From positions 13,515,357 through 13,579,356 of the forward strand of contig OZ025207.1 of the NCBI GenBank assembly GCA_964019055.1: a DNA stretch of 64,000 nt, given 5' to 3'. The stretch's first letter is position 1; each line of letters starts with the position of its first letter. The notes below the pieces were generated by a model. It did no database searches. It was not told the origin of the DNA and saw nothing but the letters and a program-made list of their open reading frames with translations. The stretch is from Anthopleura xanthogrammica. Its lineage: Eukaryota; Cnidaria; Anthozoa; Actiniaria; Actiniidae. The position numbers were made by a program, and so were the translations under genes. Shown piece after piece: positions 45,046 to 58,280 of the stretch.

Positions 45046-46569
45046 ACTTATGATTTTTTTGACTTTAATGTAATGAAAGTGCCAAGAGGACTAAGTTTAT
45101 ATTACATCTTTTGCAGCTTACAGTCATTTGCTAGTTGATGAACCACCAAAACACTTCATATCTAAAGATCCGTAGCATAAGGTAAGGCCAATATAGCATT
45201 TTAGAAGAGGATTTTGATCATCTTGTTACCAATCAAATAAATGTTTTGAAAAACAAAATCAAATAATTTCTACATGACTGTTGGTTACAAAAGCCCTAGT
45301 TTTTATCTGTGTTAGATACCTAGCCTATAATTCCTTCATTTATATTTTAAGATCAGTACTTGCTAAGAGGTTTAAACATTCATTTAACAGAGTAGATTTC
45401 ATATTGGGCATAAATAGATACAGGATTAACAAAATGCAATAAAGTAATGGGAAACCATTCCAATGTCAGGACATGTCATGCCGTCTAACATGCTAAGAAT
45501 CATATGAAATCCACTCTATTAATGTTACACTAAGGGAAACCGAGCTGTTACAGTCTAGATATTCAATGGTTACATTCTCGTCCCTAAAAAAGTTTATTTT
45601 TCTAATAGCTAAAGAAAATCTAAAGAGCCTCCCCTAAAGAGTTTATTTCCTAGTAAATTGTTTCACATGGCAGGTGTGACCTCTGCATGTTTTTCTTATG
45701 TTTATCTTGTGTTTATTTCCTAAGATCAGTGTTTTCACCAGCAAAACCACTTCTTGACAGAAGTGAACGGGTCGTAAATAAGTAGTGAAAGATGAAATAT
45801 TTGCACTGTCGATATTTGCATTTCCAAATCATAAGCAACTACATGTATCGCAATGAACTGCATCCCATTTAAACTAAAAACAAGTTTTCAATTTTCTGCT
45901 AATGTTTAAATTATCAACTATTTTTTCCAAAATGTTTCAAATATGGACAGCTTGTGTATATGATGTAAGTGCATTGGACATAATAATTCATAGTAAAACA
46001 ACTCTTGGCTTTACTTGTAATAATAGTTTCATTTCATTCAAGTCTAATTGTTTCTTGAATGTGAGGTATGGTGTTTTGAATGCCATTCTTTGATGGCTCA
46101 CCTTGTCCTGTATTTATTCATTTCACATTTGCCTTGTTTGGCTTGGATTTATTTGTTTGCACTTTTTGTGTATTATTTCAGAATTTGGCACAGCTGATTT
46201 TTGGTATTTCCCATCATATCTTTGGGAAATATTATGATACATTGAGAAATAGGCAGACTTTGTCTGTATGATGTATCAAAAAAATTAATTTCATTTGACA
46301 GAACGATACATGTTTTGTACATAGTTGCTTTGGTTAATTGTAAACATCTTTACCTTAGAAATGCTTCAACTTGAAATAGAAATGTTTTTGTCGCATTTTC
46401 CAAAAAAATAATAAATTTGCCACAAAAATATTTTTGTGAATAATTTTCAAAAACATTTCATATTTGAAATGATTTGACAGTGCTGAATTTTTGTATCCAA
46501 TCTTTTAATTGGAAATTCATCTTATTTCCAATTAAGATCAAGTGTATTGAATTAAGAACAGGTTTTGTT

Positions 46570-46861
46570 AAGACCTCAGTTTCATGAAAAACTTCAAAAT
46601 AAATTTCAATTCTGTTATATATTACTTATGTAATTGGTTTGTTGTATTTTTCTGGATTGATAAAATATGTTGGAGAATATTTTATGTTTAATATGTTTAT
46701 CTTCCAATATTTATTTTTTCATTTGATTGCGATTATCAGTTGGTTTCTATAACTTGGTAGAAACGTATTCATATTTTTCAGTTTGCTTTATTTTTTTTCT
46801 ACATGATTCTCATGAAAAAGTCTCAGAAAATGTTTAAGATTTTAAAAGAAACTGAGGTCTT
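46570..46861. mobile_element. Small inverted-repeat element inside P2
   Basis: aagacctcagtttc and its exact inverse bound 292 AT-rich bases; catgaaaaa recurs inside both ends. Confidence 0.5.
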
Positions 46862-47390
46862 GTTTTGCTGGTGAAAAAACTTATTAAATTACAATCCTAT
46901 GATAGAACCTTATGATATCAGTCTAGCCGAACATCATTAACGCAAGATTAGGTCACCTAGAAATGATTCAACTTCTAGTCTTCCCAGGTTGATACTCTAC
47001 TTGTATGGAAGTCTGAATGGTGTCTTATGCAAGTCTATTGAGCACACCACCCCAAAATTATCACTGCTGTACACACCCATGAATAGTGAGATATGATTAC
47101 CTCTGCTTCTACTTGCACTAACCTGCACAGTGACCGGCATTCATGCCAACGGCGCACTCCCTTCAAATCTGCAGAGGGCCATCACCTGGTATCCTTACCG
47201 ACAATCTTCACCTCCAGAGCAGTCATCTGATCATGGCCTCAAGGTTAGACTCTGCCGAGAGCAGCAATGTTGTACCACCTTTTTTGGTTTCCTGGCCTGG
47301 TGGGGCAGCTTCTCTGATTGGTGCTGATAGGACCTCGTGGGAGGTACGAAGTGTATTTCATTTTGCTGGTGTACAGATAATAAATGATAA

Positions 47391-47698
47391 TAATATTAGA
47401 TATAGGAGAGTGTGTCTAACTAGTGGAGGGTTCTCAGTAAAGTTAGAAAAGTCACATGAAATGACTAGCCAATTGAAATGAAATGTTGTCAAAAGATGAA
47501 AATTGAAACTGAACAGCAGTGATAAGTCTACTGTATATTTTTGGATTTGTTTGTTTTGTTCTTCTTTACTGAGAACCCACCTACTAGTTGCTATGAAAAA
47601 CTTTTCTGACTTTTTTCCCCTTCCTTATTCAGGAATAATCTAAATGTCTTACCTATTTCAGTTTTGGGTATCTACACACTCTCCTATATCTAATATTA
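47391..47698. mobile_element. MITE, 308 bp, two-tier inverted repeat
   Basis: A perfect 24-base outer pair (starting taatattagatataggag) surrounds a second pair at 47418-47442 and 47564-47588 (core gttctcagtaaag). The unequal spacing suggests an internal insertion in the right half. Confidence 0.7.
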
Positions 47699-48054
47699 GT
47701 GGCTAGAGGGCTGGCAGTGATGGTCATCTATAACTAAAATTGCAGGGCAATCAGCTACTTGATTATGCTATGAAGCTGAAATTTGATAACTTTTTTGTAT
47801 TTTTGTTTTGTTTTTTTTTGTTTTTCCTAGTGTTTTTCCCCCTAGTCTTTGCTGCTTGTGAATCATTAAGTCTGAATCTTATAAAATTAAAGGTATTTAG
47901 AAAATATTTGAAAATATTAATTAAGAATAAATTTTTTGTAACTTAGTATTTGTGATGAAAGCAAAAACAAAATTTTGAACATTTGAGACACAATTATGTA
48001 GCTTAACTATGAGATTTGTTTTGCCAGCCCTCTAACCAAATATTTTTTTAATTG

Positions 48055-48209
48055 CCCTATTTCATAATGACATCAGATGCAAATAACATATTGTTGAGTT
48101 GAGTAAACAGAATTACTAAAACGTTTGGTAAAATCTTTTTTTACTTTTTGTACGATTTCTTTGTGGAATAGCGATTTGTTTTGGTTGGCGATGTCATTAT
48201 GAAATAGGG
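48055..48209. mobile_element. MITE, 155 bp
   Basis: A perfect 20-base terminal pair, CCCTATTTCATAATGACATC and its inverse. Non-coding interior. Confidence 0.75.
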
Positions 48210-48749
48210 TGGTGTTATAAATTTTTACTATTTGTTTTTTTTCCTTTCAATTTTTCTTTCCTATCTCTCTCTTTCTCTTTTTTTCCTCTTCTATCATTCA
48301 TTCTTTCTTTGTTTTCTTTACCAGGGCTCAAAATAGTACCATATTATAACCATTTGGTTTTGGTGATAAAGACATTTTTGGCAGAGAAATTTCGCCTGTC
48401 ATTTAGGTGTACTTTGGATTTCAAAATCATTGTCATTAATGAAAGTTGGCCTGCATGCACAGACTGCTATCTTGAGCCCTGTTCATTTTTTTTTTTTTTT
48501 TGATAATAATAATATAAATAGCCTGCTAATTTTCTTGATATTTCAGGTATCCTTTCTTCTGGTTGTTATTCTAGGCAATGCTTCTTCTTTTCTTCTTGTT
48601 ATGTTGCTGTGCACAAGACAGGTTTGTGTTTTCTGAAAGTACAAGATAATAAATAATAAATAACTTGTCCTAAAGGCAGGAGCATTAAACTTAAAATTTC
48701 AAATATGTCAACTAATATGCAGTTGTTAGTCAGGTATTAGTAGATGGGT

Positions 48750-51245
48750 GATGGTTTGTCATTCAGTGTGAATGAGGTGTCAGTCAGTGCTTGGTGTGGT
48801 GTCAGTCAGTGTTTGGTGAGGTGTCAGTCAGTGTTTGGTGAGGTGTCATCATTGGTTGATAAGGTGTCAGTCAGTGGCTGGTAAGGTGTCAGTCAGTGGT
48901 TGATACAGTGTCATTCAATGGTTGGTAAGATGTCATCATTGGTTTGTAAGGTATCATTGGTTTGTAAGGTGTCATCATTGGTTTGTAAGGTATCATCATT
49001 GGTTTGTAAGGTGTCATCATTGGTTTGTAAGGCCATCATCATTGGTTGGTAAGGTGTCATCATTGGTTTGTAAGGTGTCATCATTGGTTGGTAAGGTGTC
49101 AGCCATTGGTTTGTAAGGTGTCAGTCAGTGGTTGGTAAGGTGTCAGTCATTTATTGGTACAGTGTACGTCAGTGGTTGGTATAGTGTCAGTGGTTGGTAA
49201 GGTGTCAGTCATTTATTGGTACAGTGTACGTCAGTGGTTGGTATAGTGTCAGTGGTTGGTAAGGTGTCAGTCATTTATTGGTACAGTGTACGTCAGTGGT
49301 TGGTTTAGTGTCAGTGGTTGGTAAGGTGTCAGTCATTGATTGGTAAGGTGTCATCAGTGGTTGATACAGTGTCATCATTGGTTGGTAAGGTGTCATCATT
49401 GGTTAATAAGGTGTCAGTCAGTGGCTGGTAAGGTGTCATCATTGGTTTGTAAGGTGTCAGTCAGTGGTTGGTAAGGTGTCATCAGTGGTTGATACAGTGT
49501 CATTCAATGGTTGGTAAGATATCATTGGTTGGTACAGTGTCATTCAATGGTTGGTAAGATTTCATCATTGGTTTGTAAGGTGTCAGTCAGTGGTTGGTAA
49601 GGTGTCATCAGTGGTTGATACAGTGTCATTCAATGGTTGGTAAGATATCATTGGTTGGTACAGTGTCATTCAATGGTTGGTAAGATTTCATCATTGGTTT
49701 GTAAGGTATCATCATTTGTTGGTAAGGTGTTAGTCAGTGGTTAGTAAGGTGTCAGTCATTTATTGGTACAGTGTACGTCAGTGGTTGGTAAGGTGTCATC
49801 ATTGGTTTGTAAGGTATCATCATTGGTTGGTAAGGTGTCATCATTGGTTGGTAAGGTGTCATCATTGGTTGGTAAGGTGTCAGTCATTGGTTTGTAAGGT
49901 GTCAGTCAGTGGTTGGTAAGGTGTCAGTCATTTATTGGTACAGTGTGCGTCAGTGGTTGGTATAGTGTCAGTGGTTGGTAAGGTGTCAGTCATTGATTGG
50001 TAAGGTGTCATCAGTGGTTGATACAGTGTCATCATTGGTTGGTAAGGTGTCATCATTGGTTGATAAGGTGTCAGTCAGTGGCTGGTAAGGTGTCATCATT
50101 GGTTGGTAAGGTGTCATCATTGGTTGGTAAGGTGTCATCAGTGGTTGATACAGTGTCATTCAATGGTTGGTAAGATGTCATCCTTGGTTGGTACAGTGTC
50201 ATTCAATGGTTGGTAAGATGTCATTGGTTTGTAAGGTATCATCATTGGTTTGTAAGGTGTCATCATTTGTTGGTAAGGTGTCAGTCATTGGTTTGTAAGG
50301 TGTCATCATTGGTTGGTAAGGTGTCAGTCATTGGTTTGTTAGGTGTCATCATTGGTTGGTACAGTGTCATTCAATGGTTGGTAAGATGTCATCATTGGTT
50401 TGTAAGGTATCATCATTGGTTTGTAAGGTATCATCATTGGTTTGTAAGGTGTCATCATTGGTTGGTAAGGTGTCAGTCATTGGTTTGTAAGGTGTCAGTC
50501 AGTGGTTGGTAAGGTGTCAGTCATTTATTGGTACAGTGTACGTCAGTGGTTGGTATAGTGTCAGTGGTTGGTATAGTGTCAGTGGTTGGTAAGGTGTCAG
50601 TCATTGATTGGTAAGGTGTCATCAGTGGTTGATACAGTGTCATCATTGGTTGGTAAGGTGTCATCATTGGTTGGTAAGGTGTCATCATTGGTTGGTACAG
50701 TGTCATTCAATGGTTGGTAAGATGTCATTCAATGGTTGGTAAGATGTCATCATTGGTTGGTACAGTGTCATTCAATGGTTGGTAAGATGTCATTGGTTTG
50801 TAAGGTGTCAGTCATTGGTTGGTAAGATGTCATCATTGGTTTGTAAGGTATCATCATTGGTTTGTAAGGTGTCATCATTGGTTGGTAAGGTGTCAGTCAT
50901 TGGTTTGTAAGGTGTCATTGGTTGGTAAGGTGTCAGTCAGTGGTTTGTAAGGTGGCAGTCAGTGGTTGGTGAGGTATCAGTCACAGGTGGGTGGGATGTC
51001 AGTCAGTGGTTGGTAAGATGTTAGTCAGTGGTTGGTGAGGTGTCAGTCAGTGGTTGTTGAGATGTCAGTCAGCGGTTGGTAAGGTGTCATCATTGGTTGG
51101 TAAGGTGTGAGTCATTGGTTAGCAAGGTATCAGTCATTGGTTGTTACAGTGTCAGTCAATGGTTGGTAAGATGTTATCATTGGTTGGTAAGGTGTCAGTC
51201 ATTGGTTTGTAAGGTGTCAGTCAGTGGTTGGTGAGGTGTCAGTCT
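48750..51245. repeat. Minisatellite of ggttggtaaggtgtca-like units, left arm of P3
   Basis: About 2.5 kb of irregular 20-30-base units (tcatcattggtttgtaaggt, tcagtcagtggttggtaagg, tacagtgtcattcaatgg) with higher-order repetition of several units. Confidence 0.95.
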
Positions 51246-51944
51246 AATTATAATTTAGCCATTAGTTGGTGCAATTTTAATCAGTGATAATTTGGTCAGA
51301 TTTCTGTTTTTGCTGATATTACTATAGAAAAGCTAGTTTTAATCATTGGGCCTACCTTCCTGTCAGTTGTCACGGGCCATTGCTTGCCTTTGTTTTACTT
51401 GAGTCAAATTCAGTTGGTTTTGTAGACAAGCTGTTGAACAAAACCAAATTTTGGTTAGATGAGATATGACTGTTTTTCGTGCTATTAAGTAACAATGCAC
51501 GCAAGAAGTAGGCAACTCTCTATTGTTCTGCGGCAATAGCAGCTTCCCCACATAAGAATGTCTTAGTTTTCAGACTGAAAGTATATCACCCTATAGGTAA
51601 CACATTTTAAAAATAAAATGTGCAAAAACACTGTTTTGGAACAAAGTTTCTTTTGTACTAAAAGATCTCGTCCAATCATAAGTGCTCAAAACAATAGCCA
51701 AAAGAAGTTTATAACGCGATATGTTCCCCACATAGAAATTTTGATATATAAAGGCTAAGAAAAATCTTAGATGAAAAGGGAATTAGATATCAAATAAAAT
51801 ATTAAAAAATCCGCTTAGTTTTAACCAATAAGATCGATGGATTAGACAATTAGCACCTTCCTGCATTCCATTGCAGTTTGGCTGCCTAGTTTTTACTAGG
51901 ACCATTACTTAAAAGGCAGTAAAGGTAATGCATATATATACATG

Positions 51945-52070
51945 TTAGGCCTGGTTTAGACGTCAGATTTCACCTGTGCCGAATCTAATGCGAATGAGCG
52001 AAACCTATTGCTTGAATTCATTTGCATTAGATTCAGCACATGTGAGATTCAATGTCTAAACTGGTCCTAA
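51945..52070. mobile_element. Foldback MITE, 126 bp, only in the left arm of P3
   Basis: ttaggcctggtttagac and gtctaaactggtcctaa begin and end two arms of about 50 bases that pair with few mismatches. No counterpart is seen in the right arm. Confidence 0.75.
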
Positions 52071-52779
52071 TAATCTGGTGACCTTACCTGTCTGTCTGTC
52101 AGTCAGTCCTGACCCTTTATTGTCTGTTATTACCATGTCAAATCCAGCTGGTTTGGTAGACAAGCTGTGGAATAAATGAATTAAAGAATGTGAGACTGTA
52201 TCCAATACGAATACACAGATGCAGCTGGACATCGACTGTATTGGAAAAGGTATTCCCCAGTCCCATCAATTCCTTCTATTTTGGAAGACCAGGGTTTGTG
52301 AAAGTTTTAAGAATTTTTTTTTGACACTATTTTATCAGTTCATCATACTAGTGCCTAGAATCTTGTTGATTATTTTCTAAGTCAAGTTAGAAAGACATTG
52401 GCAACAAGTGCTTTTCAAGCTCAGAGTAAATTTCAAATACCAAGAACTTTAAGAGCTTGCACAAGCCCTGGAGGAAGAAACTATCGACTGACTACTGATT
52501 GCCCTAGTTTGTTGGTATTATAGATACGTACCTAATGATCCCAGCATATCTGCCAATCAGATGCAGTGATGCTACAGTGTATATCATTATATATCATTAT
52601 ATATCATCTGGTTGATATCTGTAGGACACCAAAGGTAAAATACAGTTTTTGCAGGTGTTGTTTTTCTAAGTCAAAGAAACTGATCTCTTGATCAGTGTAG
52701 TAACTCTGTTGTTAACATTATTTCATCTTTCTCCCTCGTCATCTCCTTGTTTTGATAGAGGTAGAGACATTGTTCATTA

Positions 52780-53095
52780 CCAAGCCGTCCAATGACATAC
52801 TTGTGTCTTGTTTCAGGCTTGCATCAAGTTGTATTTTGTTTCTTCACAGCTTCTAACACAAGCTAATGCTGTGACTGAAATTTCAAGCCGTCCAATGACA
52901 TACTCATGTCTGGTTTGTCAACATGTCTTGTTTCAGGCTTGTATCAAGTGGAGTGATATGGACTTGTGCTTCATGTCCATGTTAATGCTGTGGGTTATGG
53001 TGACTGAAATTTCAAGCCATCCAATGACATACTTGTGTCTTGTTTGTCAACATGTCTTGTTTCAGGCTTGTATCAAGTGATATTTTGTTTCTTCT
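52780..53095. repeat. 130-bp triplication in the left arm of P3
   Basis: aagccgtccaatgacatac and tgtcttgtttcaggcttg occur three times here. The right arm (61240-61340) has one copy. Confidence 0.85.
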
Positions 53096-53959
53096 CATCT
53101 TCTAACACAATCAGTTTCAGGTACAGTGATATGGACTTGTGCTTCATTTCCACGTATAATGCAATAGGTTATGGTGACTGATATTGCCAGTGGATGTTTT
53201 CAACACTTTCATAACTGCAAAGAAAAAATACTCATTATTAAAGGAAACCTTACTAAAAGTATTGTACGTATCAATGAACAGAGACTGCTATGGGGGGGGG
53301 GGGAGGGTTTGAGACAAGAAATTTGTCCAACAAATAAGTTTTTACATTTTGCAAACTAACACTTAAAATATGCTAAAAATATGTCTCTCTTAGCTAATGA
53401 CGTGTTATCAGTAGAAATAAAGAGAAGCAGAACCCTAAACACGAGAAGCGAAACTCGAAGACATCTTGGTCATCACGTGTTTCCAACTCTTCGATGATAA
53501 AACACTGAGAAACGCGGTAAAAATATATAAATTCTTACCAGTCATGATTGTCGTATCTTCTTTACTGTTTTAGGATGAATATTACTCCAATAAAGCTGAT
53601 TTTAGTATAAAATTCAGCTTGAAATATCGAAGACATTTTCTGTACCAAGAAACGTGGTCCTCGACGTGTGAATATGCAGATACAAACAGGACCGAGATAG
53701 CCTGGGAACCGGACTACACCCGCGAGTATCCCCGGGAAGATTTCTTTTGTCTTTCTTTTTTTCTCAATTCTTTTTCGTCTTCTCTCATTCTTATGTCTAT
53801 TTTTTTTATTTCCTAAATCTATATTTCTCTATAAATTGATGTATATGTATTTCTCTAACATTTTACTTTATAATAGATAACGTATAATTTTACTTTTATA
53901 ATTTCTTGCGCATTCGTTCTTAGTGACGTACACTCTTTTCTGCCGATGCATATTATATC

Positions 53960-55530
53960 ACAGTGATGTGCATTCATTCCTAAAGATGCGCATTCATTCC
54001 TAGTGATGCGCATTCATTCCTAGTGATGCGCATTCATTCCTAGTGATGCGCATTCATTCCTAGTGATGCGCATTCATTCCTAGTGATGCGCATTCATTCC
54101 TAGTGATGCGCATTCATTCCTAGTGATGCGCATTCATTCCTAGTGATGCGCATTCATTCCTAGTGATGCGCATTCATTCCTAGTGATGCGCATTCATTCC
54201 TAGTGATGCGCATTCATTCCTAGTGATGCGCATTCATTCCTAGTGATGCGCATTCATTCCTAGTGATGCGCATTCATTCCTAGTGATGCGCATTCATTCC
54301 TAGTGATGCGCATTCATTCCTAGTGATGCGCACTCATTCCTAGTGATGCGCATTCATTCCTAGTGATGCGCATTCATTCCTAGTGATGCGCATTCATTCC
54401 TAGTGATGCGCATTCATTCCTAGTGATGCGCATTCATTCCTAGTGATGTGCATTCATTCCTAGTGATGTGCATTCATTCCTAATGATGCGCATTCATTCC
54501 TAGTGATGCGCATTCATTCCTAGTGATGCGCATTCATTCCTAGTGATGCGCATTCATTCCTAGTGATGCGCATTCATTCCTAGTGATGCGCATTCATTCC
54601 TAGTGATGCGCATTCATTCCTAGTGATGCGGATTCATTCCTAGTGATGTGCATTCATTCCTAGTCATGTGCATTCATTTCTAGTGATGCGCATTCATTCC
54701 TAGTGATGTGCATTCATTCCTAGTGATGCTTATTCATTCCTAGTGATGCTTATTCATTCCTAGTGATGCGCTTTCATTCTTAATGATAAGTATTCATCCC
54801 TAGTGATGCGTATTCATTCCTAGTGATGCGCATTCATTCTTAATGATAAGTATTCATCCCTAGTGATGCGTATTCATTCCTAGTGATGCCTATTCATTCC
54901 TAGTGATGCGCATTCATTCTTAATGATAAGCATTCATCCCTAGTGATGCGTATTCATTCCTAGTGATGCGCATTCATTCTTAATGATTAGTATTCATCCC
55001 TAGTGATGCATATTCATTCCTAGTGATGCGCATTCATTCCTAGTGATGCGCATTCATTCCTAGTGATGTGCATTCATTCCTAGTGATGCGCATTCATTTC
55101 TAGTGATGCGCATTCATTCCTAGTGATGCGCATTCATTCCTAGTGATGTGCATTCATTCCTAGTGATGCGCATTCATTACTAGTGATGTGCATTCATTCC
55201 TAGTGATGCGCATTCATTCCTAGTGATGTGTATTCATTCCTAGTGATGCGCATTCATTCCTAGTGATGTGCATTCATTCCTAGTGATGCGCATTCATTTC
55301 TAGTGATGCGCATTCATTCCTAGTGATGTGCATTCATTCCTAGTGATGTGTATTCATTCCTAGTGATGCGCATTCATTCCTAGTGATGTGTATTCATTTC
55401 TAGTGATGCGCATTCATTTCTAGTGATGCGCATTCATTCCTAGTGATGTGTATTCATTCCTAGTGATGCGCATTCATTCCTAGTGATGTGTATTCATTCC
55501 TAGGGATACGCATCTATCCCTAGTGATGCG
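53960..55530. repeat. 20-bp satellite array, about 78 copies
   Basis: Unit tagtgatgcgcattcattcc. Copies are nearly identical at 54000-54450 and more varied toward 55500 (taatgataagtattcatccc), so the left part was homogenised or expanded last. Confidence 0.97.
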
Positions 55531-55589
55531 CACTCTATCTTAGGGATGAGTCAACGATTCATGAAAGGTCAATAATTGATAATGTGTCG

Positions 55590-56395
55590 ATGATTGAGTA
55601 TGTGCCGATGACTGATGATGTACTGATTACTGATGATGTACCTATGACTGATGATGTGCCGATGAATGATGATGTGCAAATGACTGATGATGTGCCGATG
55701 ACTGATGATGTGCCGATGACTGATGATGTGCCGATGACTGATGATGTACCGATGACTGATGATGTACTTATGACTGATGATGTACCGATGACTGATGATG
55801 TACCTATGACTGATGATGTACCGATGACTGATGATGTGCCGATGACTGATGATATACCGATGACTGATGATGTACTTATGACTGATGATGTACTTATGAC
55901 TGATGATGTACCGATGACTGATGATGTACCGATGACTGATGATGTACTTATAACTGATGATGTACCGATGACTGATGATGTACTTATGACTGATGATGTA
56001 CCTATGACTGATGATGTACTTATAACTGATGATGTGCCGATGACTGATGATGTACTTATGACTGATGATGTACCGATGACTGATGATGTACCGATGACTG
56101 ATGATGTACCGATGACTGATGATGTACCGATGACTGATGATGTGCCGATGACTGATGATGTGCTTATGACTGATGATGTACTTATGACTGATGATGTACC
56201 TATGACTGATGATGTGCCGATGACTGATGATGTACTTATGACTGATGATGTACTTATGACTGATGATGTACCGATGACTGATGATGTACTTTTGACTGAT
56301 GATGTACCTATGACTGATGATGTGCCGATGACTGATGATGTACTTATGACTGATGATGTACCTATGATTGATGATAATTGGTGTTGATGACTGAT
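55590..56395. repeat. 18-bp satellite array, about 44 copies
   Basis: Unit atgactgatgatgtaccg with alternates ending ctt and gtgccg. The 18-base period keeps frames open on both strands; I do not regard these as genes. Confidence 0.95.
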
Positions 56396-56504
56396 GATGT
56401 GTGATTAAATAATTGTTACACATTTCCTAGCGATTTGCCTACTGATGATGTGCTTTTATTATGGTATGCTTTCCTGGTGTGTTGTACATTCTTCCCTAGT
56501 AGAA

Positions 56505-57408
56505 CGATGGAAGGAGACAGACTTGAGAAGACAGAAGACAAGAAATACTATCCGAGTAGAAAGATGGAAGGAGAGAGATTTGAGAAGACAGAAGACAAGA
56601 AATAATATCCAAGTAGAAAGATGGAAGGAGAGAGATTTGAGAAGACAGAAGACAAGAAATAATATCCGAGTAGAAAGATGGAAGGAGAGAGATTTGAGAA
56701 GACAAGAAATAATATCCCAGTAGAAAGATGGAAGGAGACAGATTTGAGAAGACAAGAAATAATATCCCAGTAGAAAGATGGAAGGAGACAGATTTGAGAA
56801 GACAGAAGACAAGAAATAATATTCCAGTAGAAAGATGGAAGGAGAGAGATTTGAGAAGACAGAAGACAAGAAATAATATCCGAGTAGAAAGATGGAAGGA
56901 GAGAGATTTGAGAAGACAGAAGACAAGAAATAATTTCCGAGTAGAAAGATGGAAGGAGAGAGATTTGAGAAGACAGAAGACAACAAATAATATTCCAGTA
57001 GAAAGATGGAAGGAGACAGATTTGAGAAGACAGAAGACAAGAAATAATATCCGAGTAGAAAGATGGAAGGAGAGAGATTTGAGAAGACAGAAGACAAGAA
57101 ATAATTTCCGAGTAGAAAGATGGAAGGAGAGAGATTTGAGAAGACAGAAGACAACAAATAATATTCCAGTAGAAAGATGGAAGGAGACAGATTTGAGAAG
57201 ACAGAAGACAAGAAATAATATCCGAGTAGAAAGATGGAAGGAGAGAGATTTGAGAAGACAGAAGACAAGAAATAATATCCCAGTAGAAAGATGGAAGGAG
57301 AGAGATTTGAGAAGACAGAAGACAAGAAATAATACCCCAGTAGAAAGATGGAAGGAGAGAGATTTGAGAAGACAGAAGACAAGAAATAATATCCGAGTAG
57401 AAAGATGA
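56505..57408. repeat. 57-bp tandem array, about 16 copies
   Basis: Unit contains gtagaaagatggaaggagag, atttgagaagacagaag and acaagaaataatat. The 57-base period is a multiple of three, giving long frames in several phases. Two copies near 56700-56760 lack nine bases. Confidence 0.95.
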
Positions 57409-57661
57409 AATGACCAATTGACTAATGTTTGTTTTGTCTTAACAAATGGGCGGTGAAGTAAAACTGCTAATGGGAACTGCTCAATGACAAACTTCCTCTT
57501 GCTATAGTTATAAAAATTAAGTCATGAAAATAACGTTTCTTTCCTTAGCGACAAGTCATTAGTTATTTTCTGAGTGTCCGAGAGATGGAGACGGGTGTTC
57601 ATTGGAATCTTTTAGCCATTGAAAAACGCTAAATATAAACTGAGGGAATTTTTTTATTCTT

Positions 57662-58280
57662 AACAGAAAGTACCAAATGAGCTATAATTTGTTGTCTAAA
57701 AATATTTTGATCTTTCGCTTTATTTCATGGAAAACAAATCACTTGAAGTTGAGACCCCAAAATAATAACTTGCATTCTGGTGGGGTTCCTGTGGTATTTC
57801 CCTGCCTGGCAGAATGCACAGGAAGCCCAAATAAGGTCTTTAGTTACTCGGGATTTTTTTACATTACGTAAGGAGTTTAGAACTTCCTTATTGCCCCCAT
57901 GTGATGCATCCATTGCTCTATCACATGACCTGGTTTTATTGGAAAAGAAGTTAAAAAAGCACCAAAAATAAGGAAAATGCTAAAAGCACTATACCGCTGA
58001 CCAAACCCAATTTTCTTCAAAAAATACCACCCCTATAAAATCCTTAATATAATTGCAATCAACAAAATAATATCACAGCGTTATTGACGCGGTCTTTAGC
58101 TTTCAAACGAGGTGTATTCTGTTTAGAAAAACTCAATATTTTAGTTTACGACAATTTGGAGTAACCGAAAAAACGCTAATTGTGAGGTTCAAATTTCAAG
58201 TGGCTTGTTTTCCATGAAATAATACAAAATATCAAAATACTTTTATTCACAGATTTAAAGCACCTTTGGTACTTTCTATC
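57662..58280. mobile_element. Inverted-repeat element, 0.62 kb, in the spacer of P3
   Basis: 57662-57753 pairs with 58188-58280 (agaaagtaccaaa, tattttgat, tatttcatggaaaacaa). The interior has no coding signal. Confidence 0.65.

Larger units (their letters stand above)
44422..47346. repeat. Palindrome P2, 2.9 kb, arms of about 0.42 kb
   Basis: 44422-44835 is the inverse of 46925-47346. Anchors: acctccc/gggaggt outer ends, gaggtcctaccagcaccaa against ttggtgctgataggacctc, agtgcaagtag, ttcagacttccat against atggaagtctgaa, atcaacctgg. The arms look about 75-80% alike. Sharp outer limits and size suggest a non-autonomous element with long terminal inverted repeats. The spacer has no recognisable transposase. 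Confidence 0.78.

Noticed and set aside
45398..45520. A small MITE (agagtagatttcatat with imperfect inverse)
   Set aside because: The pair is short and mismatched and lacks a target duplication; not enough support.
48922..50706. Val/Trp/His- and Tyr/Gln/Pro-rich frames in the minisatellite
   Set aside because: Short repeat translations that begin and end with unit variation.
53960..55530. CRISPR-like appearance of the 20-bp array
   Set aside because: Units are directly adjacent with no unique spacers, and the DNA is clearly eukaryotic. It is a satellite.
55569..57417. Long open frames on both strands, up to about 300 codons, with 6- and 19-residue repeats
   Set aside because: The 18-bp and 57-bp units are multiples of three and lack stops in several phases, so frames stay open by arithmetic. 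No start context, splice sites or domain support coding.
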